Of a stretch of DNA of 64,000 nt, positions 16,483 through 26,300 are shown piece by piece. Both the position numbers and the translations under genes were made by a program. This stretch comes from Holdemania massiliensis. Lineage in GTDB: Bacteria; Bacillota_I; Bacilli_A; Erysipelotrichales; Erysipelotrichaceae. Each line of letters opens with the position of its first letter. Position 1 is the first letter of the stretch. The notes under the pieces were generated by a model. That model was not told the DNA's origin and did not search any database. It saw nothing but the letters and a program-made list of their open reading frames with translations. The stretch is from the NCBI RefSeq assembly GCF_022440805.1, contig NZ_JAKNTK010000001.1, positions 4,095,811 to 4,159,810 on the forward strand, written 5' to 3'.

Positions 16483-18219
16483 TTAACTTTCAAACTGACT
16501 GTTAAACAGTTTAGCATAGAACCCACGAGCTTGAAGCAGTTCGTCATGAGTTCCGGACTCAATGATATTGCCTTCCTTCAGAACCAAAATCACATCCGCA
16601 TTTTTAATCGTGGAAAGACGATGGGCAATAACGAAACACGTTCGGCCTTTCATCAGTTCCAGCATTGCGTCCTGAATCGCCATTTCTGTCCGAGAATCAA
16701 CATTTGAGGTAGCTTCATCCAAGATCAGCATTCTAGCATTCGACAACATCGCCCGCGCAATCGTCAGCAGCTGCTTCTGACCTTTGGAAATGTTGACGCC
16801 GTCATCGGTCAGCACAGTCTGATAGCCCTGCGGCAGAGTTTCTACGAAATCATGGATATGTGCCTTCTTGCAAACATCGATGACCTCTTCCAAAGTGGCA
16901 TCGTCACGGGCATACGCGACATTTTCCTGAATAGTCCCCTGGAACAGCCAGGTATCCTGCAGAACCATCGTAAACGCCTTGCGCAGACTGTCGCGGGTCA
17001 GATTACGGATTGGATAACCGTCAACCGAAATCACGCCTTCATTGACATCATAGAACCGCATCAGCAAATTAATGATCGTCGTCTTGCCTGCCCCGGTCGG
17101 ACCGACAATGGCCACCAGCTGGCCAGGATCAGCATGCAGCCGCAGATCATGGATGATCTCTTTTTCCGGCGTATACCCGAATTTGACATGATCAATATCA
17201 ACCATCCCTCGCGTATCTATCAAGACCTTGGCATCCGCTTCATCCGGAAGCTCTGCCGGCTCATCCAGCAGTCGGAAGATCCGCTCCGCCGCAGCCGCAG
17301 CTGTTTGCAGCTCAGTGATGATATTCGCTGTTTCATTGATGGGTCCCGAGAACTTCCGGGAGTACATAACAAAGGAGGAAATATTGCCGATTGTAATTTT
17401 GCCCATCAGAAACAGAATCGCTCCGAACATACTGATCAGAGAAAGCGACAGATTGTTGACAAAGTTGACGGAAGGCCCCATGATGCTGCCTTCATAATCC
17501 GCCGTATAATACGCCTGACTGGCGTCCTCATTACGGCCGTCATATTTAGTGATAATTGTATCTTCCTGACCATAGGCCTTAATCGTTTTGTTTCCCGACA
17601 ACATCTCTTCGGTAAATCCATTCAGTTCCCCCAGCTTTCGTGAACGCCGGCGAAACAAAGGCTTTACTTTGATCATTCGGTAGCGGGCAAAGACCAGGGT
17701 AATCGGAACGGTGATGACAAAGACCAGAACCAGGATCGGCGCGATCGACAACATCATCAATAATGAGCCCACGACAGTGATGACGCCGGTCACCAGCTGA
17801 AGAATATCACTGGACAGTGAAGTATTGATCGTGTCGATATCATAAGAAATCTTCGATACGATATCCCCGGTCTGATTGCGGTCAAAATAACTAACCGGCA
17901 GTTCCAGCAGATGTTCAAAAACCTGCTTGCGCATCCGATGTGTGATCTTTTTGGATACCTGCAGCAGAATGATCTGCAGGATGTAAGTTAAAACGCTGGA
18001 AACCACATAGAAGATGACCATCAATATACAGTAATAGAGAACCCGGTCAAAATTGACCTGACTTGGCCCCCCGATCGCATCAATCGCCATGCCGGTCAGT
18101 TTAGGACCATACAGAGCCAGCACGTTGGCAACGATCGTCGTAATACAGGCCAGAAGAAGCAAAAACTTCGATTCCTTTAAATATCCGATCAACCGCCGGA
18201 TTGTCGCTTTTCTATTCAA
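16483..18219 (-). CDS. ABC exporter subunit (TM-NBD half transporter), consensus Walker B
   Basis: A 578-aa half exporter. Six membrane helices (about 1-310) precede an ATPase domain with GPTGAGKTT (Walker A), VLQDTWLF (Q-loop), ISKGQKQ (altered signature, normally LSGGQ) and MLILDEATSNVD (Walker B with catalytic Glu). A TTG start at 18219 follows GGGAGGTG at correct spacing and overlaps the partner's stop by eight bases; an upstream ATG in frame lies well inside the partner gene. It surely forms a heterodimer with the product of 18212-19927. Substrate unknown, possibly lipids, peptides or drugs. Confidence 0.92.
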   Translation of the reverse strand: MNRKATIRRLIGYLKESKFLLLLACITTIVANVLALYGPKLTGMAIDAIGGPSQVNFDRVLYYCILMVIFYVVSSVLTYILQIILLQVSKKITHRMRKQVFEHLLELPVSYFDRNQTGDIVSKISYDIDTINTSLSSDILQLVTGVITVVGSLLMMLSIAPILVLVFVITVPITLVFARYRMIKVKPLFRRRSRKLGELNGFTEEMLSGNKTIKAYGQEDTIITKYDGRNEDASQAYYTADYEGSIMGPSVNFVNNLSLSLISMFGAILFLMGKITIGNISSFVMYSRKFSGPINETANIITELQTAAAAAERIFRLLDEPAELPDEADAKVLIDTRGMVDIDHVKFGYTPEKEIIHDLRLHADPGQLVAIVGPTGAGKTTIINLLMRFYDVNEGVISVDGYPIRNLTRDSLRKAFTMVLQDTWLFQGTIQENVAYARDDATLEEVIDVCKKAHIHDFVETLPQGYQTVLTDDGVNISKGQKQLLTIARAMLSNARMLILDEATSNVDSRTEMAIQDAMLELMKGRTCFVIAHRLSTIKNADVILVLKEGNIIESGTHDELLQARGFYAKLFNSQFES

Positions 18220-19927
18220 GCAGCGCACCTCCCATCTGACTGTCGCTGATCGACGCATAAATTTCACTGGTCTGCATCAGCTCATCATGCGTTCCGCGTG
18301 CCACGATTTTCCCTTGATCCAAAACTAGAATCTCATCTGCATGCATGATGCTGGAAACTCGCTGCGCCACGATGACCTTTGCCGTTTCGGCAAAGTGTGT
18401 GTTGATCGCTTTGCGCAGCCGTGCATCGGTTTCATAATCCAGCGCCGAACTGGAATCGTCGAGCAGCAGAATCTTCGGATTATTGACAAAGGCCCGCGAT
18501 AGGAAAATCCGCTGCCGTTGCCCGCCGGAAAGGTTAGTGCCTTTGGAATTCAGCTTATAATCAAATTCATCGGTTAAACTCTTAATGAACGGACGGGCCT
18601 GAGCAATCTGGGTTGCTTCATCCAACAGTTCATCGTCAATCGGACGGCCGAAAGCAATATTCTCCCGAACTGAATCCTGGAAGATAAAGTCATTTTGCAT
18701 GACAATGCCGTATTCCTGACGCAGATCTTTCGGATCATAGCTGCGGATATCCCGGCCATGAATCCGAATCACGCCGGTATCTGCATCATAGAAGCGCATC
18801 AACAGCTGTAAAATTGTTGATTTTCCAGATCCGGTAGCCCCGATAATGCCCAATGTCTGTCCCTTTTTCAGGCTGAAGGTGATGTCTTCCACATTATCCT
18901 TAATTCCCAAATAGGAAAAACTGACATGATCAAATTCCACAATCTTATCATTCAGCGGAGAATCATCGGTGATGATTTCCATCTCATCCTGAGCTTTAAG
19001 CACTTCCTCAATTCGATCCGCACTCGCAATGCCCTTGGAAGTCATCACGAAAATTCGGCTGATCGACATCATCGCATTGGTGATAATCGTAAAGTAGTTG
19101 GTAAACGCGATAATTTTCCCGGTTTCACTCAAGCCGCCGTTGACCCGCCAGGCGCCGACGAGAATTACCCCGACCAAACCTAAATTCATAAACAGATTCA
19201 TCAGCGGATTGATTGCCGCCATTCGGGTATTCGCTTTGAGTTCCTCATTGGCCAATCCCATATTCACGCTTTCATAGCGCTTTTTTTCATGATCCGCTTT
19301 GGACAGGGCCTTGATCACGCGAATGCCCTGAGCATTTTCACGAACAACGGAAATCATCCGATCCTGGGCCTGCTGCACCTTGGTGAACATTGGAATCCCT
19401 TTTGTCGCTTTGGAGTAAACCAGATAGGTGATAAAAGGCAGCGTTGCCAGCATGACCATGGCCAACACCGGCTCCATGATCAGGGTAATGATCATGCCGC
19501 CGATCAGCAGGATCGGAGCGCGGACGCCCATCCGTTGAATCATGCCGATCATCCGGTGGACATTGTACGTATCGCTGGTCAGCCGGCTTTCCAGCGAAGG
19601 GATGGTAAATTCATCACCCTTGCGGCAGGACAGCCGAATTGTTTTTTCAAAGAGATCATGCCGGATATGAATTGTTGCATCACGGGCTACCCGTGACGCC
19701 AGCCGGTTCGCCATGATATCAAAAATCCAACCGGCCACAGAAACCACGATCATGATCACACCATAGATTACAATTAATTGAACATCTTTCATGGGTACAA
19801 TCGAATCGATGACATAGGCCAGCAGATACGGCAGCAGCAGCACCGCCAACGCTCCCAGCGCCTTCATCAGGAAGCTGATCGACATATCTTTCAGCAGCGG
19901 TTTTAAATATTTCTTCAAAAGTTCCAT
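18212..19927 (-). CDS. ABC exporter subunit (TM-NBD half transporter), degenerate Walker B
   Basis: A 571-aa half exporter with six helices and an ATPase domain: GATGSGKST, VMQNDFIF, consensus LSGGQRQR, and Walker B ILLLDDSSSALD, in which the catalytic glutamate is an aspartate. Its partner has the catalytic Glu but a broken signature. This is the asymmetric-site pattern of heterodimeric exporters such as TM287/288. The ATG at 19927 has only a weak site. A better AAAGGGGGA precedes an out-of-frame ATG at 19940, which may reduce or modulate translation. Confidence 0.92.
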   Translation of the reverse strand: MELLKKYLKPLLKDMSISFLMKALGALAVLLLPYLLAYVIDSIVPMKDVQLIVIYGVIMIVVSVAGWIFDIMANRLASRVARDATIHIRHDLFEKTIRLSCRKGDEFTIPSLESRLTSDTYNVHRMIGMIQRMGVRAPILLIGGMIITLIMEPVLAMVMLATLPFITYLVYSKATKGIPMFTKVQQAQDRMISVVRENAQGIRVIKALSKADHEKKRYESVNMGLANEELKANTRMAAINPLMNLFMNLGLVGVILVGAWRVNGGLSETGKIIAFTNYFTIITNAMMSISRIFVMTSKGIASADRIEEVLKAQDEMEIITDDSPLNDKIVEFDHVSFSYLGIKDNVEDITFSLKKGQTLGIIGATGSGKSTILQLLMRFYDADTGVIRIHGRDIRSYDPKDLRQEYGIVMQNDFIFQDSVRENIAFGRPIDDELLDEATQIAQARPFIKSLTDEFDYKLNSKGTNLSGGQRQRIFLSRAFVNNPKILLLDDSSSALDYETDARLRKAINTHFAETAKVIVAQRVSSIMHADEILVLDQGKIVARGTHDELMQTSEIYASISDSQMGGALLE

Positions 19928-20002
19928 AACTGACTCTCATTCCCCCTTTATTCTCACTTAGTTTCCTTTACCAACTGTTAGCAAGCTAAGCTTTTCTCTA
20001 TC

Positions 20003-20008
20003 ATTATA
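20003..20008 (-). promoter_or_regulatory. Extended -10 promoter of the ABC exporter operon
   Basis: On the minus strand TGGTATAAT (TATAAT at 20003-20008) gives an extended -10. No good -35 is present. It lies about 75 bp upstream of the first ABC gene. Confidence 0.5.
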
Positions 20009-20195
20009 CCAGTCTCTGGCTAACTTTCCAGTTCAAAAATTACATTCATTATAAGAAAGTAATTGAAATCTTTTAGAAATCTGAATTCACTCCCTGTTAC
20101 TCTCTTGATTTTTACCTACACTTTGAACTCGTTATTTCATATGAAAGAGAACCTTGGACTTCCTTTTTAAAGGATCCGTCAAAACCAGCTTTAAG

Positions 20196-20251
20196 AAAAT
20201 AGGAAAACGATAGAAAGCATTTTTTGGCGCTTCCTATCGTTTTTCCTATTT
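20196..20251 (-). terminator. Long hairpin terminator after the giant surface-protein gene
   Basis: The arms AAAATAGG..CGATAG..GC (20196-20218) and GC..CTATCG..CCTATTT (20229-20251) pair over about 22 bp with few mismatches. TTTTCTT follows on the minus strand. It lies about 50 bp after the stop of the giant gene. The rest of 19930-20300 holds only the ABC promoter. Confidence 0.7.
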
Positions 20252-20303
20252 ATTTTTTAGAATGATTCTTGCATATCTTTTTTATTGGTATGCCTTCCTG
20301 CTT

Positions 20304-23300
20304 CTATTTTAATTTCTTAAAGATGAAGAAACCACCACCGATTACTGCAATACCAAGGACAGTTACCCAAAGAATCCAAGAAGATGACTGATTTGTCGAT
20401 TTCTGAGGTTGGATGGTTGCTTCCGGTACAGAACTCGCCTTTGGAGTTTCAGTTGGTAAACTTGTTGGTTCGCTCTTCATATTGGTTTCCGGAGTTGTTT
20501 CCGGCGTTGTCTGCGGCAGCCGACTTGGCTCTGATGTCGGTTTCGGTTTTGCTTTCGCAGGGATAGACGCGGTTGGAGTCGGTATGACTTCATTCTCTGT
20601 TTTTGATTCTTCTTCGTGAGGTTTCTGTTGTTCTCTTCGTGTTCCCGTCACAACAAATGGTGAGAAATCAGGACTTGTAATCTTTGTAATTCCACCCTCC
20701 ATTGTAATCTGACGCTCAGTTGGTACTCCGTTGGCAATGTGATAAACCTTAATCTCAGTAAAGGTCTCTAAATCAATCACCTTCTCAACAGCGATTGTAA
20801 TTGATGAACCTGAATTCCATAAGGTATCGTTATTCACTCTATCCACAAATTGAATCTGCAGACCAAACAAAACTTCCTGCTTTCCTAATACAGACTGAAC
20901 GTAACCCTTAGCTACTTCTTTGGATAGTTCTTCTACTTCTAAAGCAATATGCCAAGGAATATTTTCAACACTGGCTCCCGTTGGCTGATGATTAACTTTT
21001 TCAGCAACTGATTTCAAAGCATTCAGCTTTTCTTGATATTCCTGAGTGAAGAACACTTTTTGATCTTCAGGCAAAGCATTCAATGCCTGATGCAGCTGCA
21101 CAAAATCATGCATACTACCTTCATTTACTTTATCGGTACTGATCAGTTTTTCTAATAATAATTGTGTATCTGCATTCGGCTTTGCGGCGCTCTTACGTGT
21201 AACATTAATTGTATACGTCATACTGGTCGAGTTATCTTCCGCAACAACTGTAATTACAATCTTATTTTGACCTTCATGAAGGTTCTCATGTCCGCTGATT
21301 TGGACCGAAGCATGATCGCTGACCGTTACATTCAGCGTCAAGGACGTAATATCTGCTTCAACTTCGGCGTTATAACTGTAAACATAAGAATTAAATTCAG
21401 GATCTACGTTCAATCCTTCCAGGCTTAACAATAGTGCATCATGGGACAGCTCTAATTCTTCCTTAGTGATTGTAACGAAATATTCCTTTACACTTCCATC
21501 AGCTGCTGTTACATGAATCGTCCAAAGAACGCCTTCATCATCCAGACTGGAAGCCTGAGCATTCACAGAAGCTTGATCATCCTGAGTAATACCCAGAATT
21601 TGAATCATGCTTGGATTCACTGCTTTTGCGGTATATTCCAAGACTTCTGGATCAAAGGTTTCATTTAATACTATTCCTTGAATGGCTTTTAAATTTGCAT
21701 TGGAAGAGCGGATTGGTTCCTTGCGAATAACCGTAATTATGGTTTCTTTTTTCGTTCCGTCTTCCGCGGTTACCGTTACTGTTATCTGATTCTCACCTAC
21801 TTGCAAATCAGAGAAGCCCGTTGCCATTACCGTCGCATTTGCATGCTTAGCAACCGCATGAACCTGCAAAGAAGTAATTTCATTTTCGACAACTACTGAA
21901 TAAGCAAAGATTTCAGGATTAAATTGAGGATCGAGACTTCCCGCAGATAAAGTAAGTTCCTCTAAAGAAGCATCACTCGATTTTAAAGCTTCACGGGTAA
22001 TTGTAATAGTATATGTTTTAACAGTTCCATCTTCTGCGGTCACTTGAATTGAGATTTTATTTTCTCCTTCAGCTAAAGATGTACTTCCGATTACCTCTGC
22101 CGTTGCTTTCGCATGATTCGTTGCAACATTAACAGTAATTTCTTTAACGCTGTTAGCGACTATTACGCTGTAGTTTTCAGTATCAGGTGAAAATATAGGA
22201 GTTAACGTTCCATTACTGAGAATTAATGATTTCAATGTTGCGTCTGAAGATTTCGCTTCCTGGCGTGTAATTACAATGGTATACGTCTTCTTCGTTGTTC
22301 CATCTTCAGCTGTAACCCCAATTTCGATCGTATTCGTTCCGACGGTTAAGTTCTGAATTCCCGTTCCCGTAACAGTAGCTTTCGTGTCTGTTGGCTCTGC
22401 ACTGACTGTTAACTGAGAAACACTGTTATCCACGGTTGCGGTATAACTCATCGTATCCTTACTGAATACTGGGGAAAGTGTTCCTTCATTGAGGCTCAGT
22501 GATTTCAATGTCGCATCGGTCGATTTCGCTTCCTGGCGTGTAATTACAATGGTATACGTCTTCTTCGTTGTTCCATCTTCAGCTGTAACCCCAACTTCGA
22601 TCGTATTCGTTCCAACGATTAAGTTCTTGACTCCGCTTCCCGTAACAGTAGCTTTCGTGTCTGTTGACTCTGCACTGACCGTTAACTGAGAAACACTGTT
22701 ATCCACGGTTGCAGTATAGCTCATTGTATCTTGACTGAATTCTGGGGAAAGTGTTCCTTCACTGATGTTCAGTGATTTCAATGTCGCATCGGTCGATTTT
22801 GGAGCCTGTCGTGTAACTACAATGGTATACGTCTTCTTCGTTGTCCCATCTTCAGCTGTAACCCCAATTTCAATCGTATTCGTTCCGTCGGCTAAATTCT
22901 TGACTCCGCTTCCCGTAACAGTGGCTTTTGTGTCTGTTGACTCTGCACTGACTGTTAGCTGTGAAACACTATTATCCACGGTTGCAGTATAGCTCATCGT
23001 ATCTTTACTGAATTCTGGGAAAAGTGTTCCTTCACTGATGTTCAGTGATTTCAATGTTGCGTCTGAAGATTTCGCTTCCTGTCGAGTAACTACAATGGTA
23101 TACGTCTTCTTCGTTGTCCCATCTTCAGCTGTAACCCCAACTTCGATCGTATTCGTTCCAACGGTTAAGTTATGAACTCTGCTTCCAGTAACAGTAGCTT
23201 TCGTGTCTGTTGACTCTGCACTGACTGTTAACTGTGAAACACGGTTATCCACGGTTGCGGTATAGCTCATCGTATCTTTACTGAATTCTGGGGAAAGTGT

Positions 23301-26300
23301 TCCTTCACTGATGCTCAGTGATTTCAATGTCGCATCGGTCGATTTTGGAGCCTGGCGTGTAACTACAATGGTATACGTCTTCTTCGTTGTTCCATCTTCA
23401 GCTGTAACCCCAACTTCGATCGTATTCGTTCCAACGGTTAAGTTATGAACTCCGCTTCCCGTAACAGTGGCTCTTGTGTCTGTTGGCTCTGCACTGATTG
23501 TTAACTGAGAGACACTGTTCTCTACCGTTGCAGTATAGCTCATCGTATCTTTACTGAATTCTGGGGAAAGTGTTCCTTCATTGATGCTCAGTGATTTCAA
23601 TGTCGCATCGGTCGATTTCGCAGCCTGTCGTGTAACTACAATGGTATACGTCTTCTTCGTTGTTCCATCTTCAGCTGTAACCCCAATTTCGATCGTATTC
23701 GTTCCAACGATTAAGTTCTGAACTCCCGTTCCCGTAACAGTGGCTTTTGTGTCTGTTGACTCTGCACTGACTGTTAGCTGTGAAACACTATTATCCACGG
23801 TTGCGGTATAGCTCATCGTATCTTTACTGAATACTGGGGAAAGTGTTCCTTCGCTGATGCCTAGCGATTTCAAGCTTGCATCCGTCGATTTTTGCGGCGC
23901 AGCTTTACGATTGATCGTAATGCGATAATACTTATTTGTAAATCCGTCTTTCGCAACCACTTTAACGACAACTTCATTCTTTCCAACTTTCAGATCCTGA
24001 TTACCTGTGATCGTTACGGTTGCTCCCTCAGCCTGTGCTGTGGCAGTAACCTTCAGATCAGTTACATTGTTTTCAACATCAGCTGAATACTGGACTATTG
24101 AAGAATCAAAGCTGCCTAAATCAACGCCTTCGATTGAAAGTGTTTTAAGTTCCGCATTTCTTAATAATGAATCATCCTCATAGTTAACGATCACAGTATA
24201 TTTATTGACTGTTGTACCATCCTCAGATGTCAAAACATAAGCATCCTTTTCCAACATCAACACCTGATTCCAAACATTAATTAAAGTCCCTCTTGTCAAC
24301 TTAAATGCAGGTATTAATTTGTCTGCATACTGCGATCCATCTTGAGCCTTAGGAAGATTCAAAGTTACTGTTTTATTGACAGAATCCACGATTCCAACAA
24401 TACCGCCGTTTACTAAATTCGCATTAGTACTATCGTAGGGTATCTCAAACGTTTCAAAATCAGCATCTGAATTTTTATTATTCGTGACCTTCACAGTAAT
24501 CGTTGCAATCACTTCTTCAGAAGTGGTCTCATCCACGACCTTTATTTTTTTAGTATAGGTTCCTAGATTCTCAGCTTTTCCTCTAAGCTCAAGAATATCC
24601 CCCGCAAATCCTAAAGCTAAAGTTCCGTCTACCACTACATACGCTGGTGAATAGTTATATTTTCCACTTCCGCCTGTGACTTCTCCAACCTGGATTGGTT
24701 GAATCATTTGAGCTTGGCCATTATTAAGATCACTATCACCATAATCAACACCTGCCGCTACTTCAATCGTTTGATCCTTGAAATTAAGCGGTTCAATCAC
24801 ATAAACCAGTCCTATCTTTACACCTACATCTCCTGAAGTTGCATATAAAGTCATTCCATTGATTTCAGGACTTAATTCATTGGTATCAATAACGACAAGT
24901 TCTCCATCGTTTTCAATCGCAAATCCGATTCCATACTTCTCAAATTGATTCGATCCAAAAATCTCAGTTTGATTATTATTGGTATAGGTAATTCTTAGCT
25001 GCATTCCCGTTGGATCGAAAGCTTCACCTGGACGATAAACCATTTTTTCAGGTTCATTAATGATTTCTATTCGATCTACAATTTTTTCAGATACATTAAT
25101 CGTCTGTGTTAACGTTGAATCAAAATAGTGGATTTTAATCTCTTTGACAGAAGTATCTAACGGCCCTTCCGGCTCCCAAGTAAATCCAGAGATAATATAA
25201 AGATTTACGTTATCTGATGTTTTTGCATAGAGTTTAATCCCTTCCGGATTAAAGTGATCTCCTTCCTGGTAGTTCAGCTTGGTCGGTTTATTAGAAATTT
25301 CTATTTCACTTATTGTTGGTTTTCGCACCTGAATCGTATGTGTCTTTCGCTGACCACGATAGTTCACGGTAAAAGTCAATGGTCCTTCTTTCTCTGGATT
25401 AAAACCTTCCAGCATATTCTTTGTAATAGAGACTGTCCCTGAATTGACCTGTAGCTGAGCAGAAAATTTTAACCGTGAGTTATAATCTTCCCCTACATAG
25501 CATTCAGCTAAACCAAGTATCTCTCCCAGGATCAGCTCAGCTTTGCCTAATTCTGGATACGCATTTCCCATCGTCCAGACTGTTCCAAAATCCCAACTGA
25601 CAAATGTAGCCTCGGTTTTCATTTCTTCCGCCGATTTGTTCTGAGCCTTTCTGTTATCCTCTCCTGTATGAACCGCAACCGCAGGATAATCAGCCTGACT
25701 TAATGCATAGACAGAACTCTGATTTGTCGAATTAGCATAACCCTCAAAGGTACCAACCTTCAAAATATTAGAAGAATCTGTGATATTCAGAGGGGTCACA
25801 CTATGACAATTCTGAACGCGAAAACCAAATTGTGTGAATGATGTACTGCTTCCAGATTGTCCTAAGAATCCACCTGCATAAGCTGAGGTTATTGCGGATG
25901 TAGATCGGCTCACAGTTAAACTTCCCGCCGAATAACTATCTTCAATAATACCCGTATTATATCCGACAAAGTTGCCTATAGCTGAAAGGGATGCTGACAG
26001 CTGACCCGTTAATGCCACCGTAGAATAACTTCTTGAGATTATGCCTGGCATCTCATTATATCCAGACATTCCACCAATGGCTTGTGTTAAAAAGCTCATC
26101 GAACTTTCCAACATATTGACGCGCATTGTACCGCCAATAGAACAATCTGTAATTATTCCTTGGTTGGCGCAAACCAATCCTCCTACATAATTACTGCTGT
26201 CAACATTGATATCCACAGTCACATTCAAATTCTCAATAGTACCCGTATTCTGACTGATCAGCGGCTGATTTAACGAAAAAATTGTATGATTTGCGCCATC

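Noticed and set aside
19719..19940. Frame beginning at ATG 19940 with a better Shine-Dalgarno than the ABC gene
   Set aside because: It runs out of frame through the well-conserved ABC membrane domain. I treat it as a possible translational effect, not as a gene.
22254..23891. CRISPR array or minisatellite reading of the 273-bp repeats
   Set aside because: Units are contiguous, in frame and encode a regular domain; there are no short spacers.
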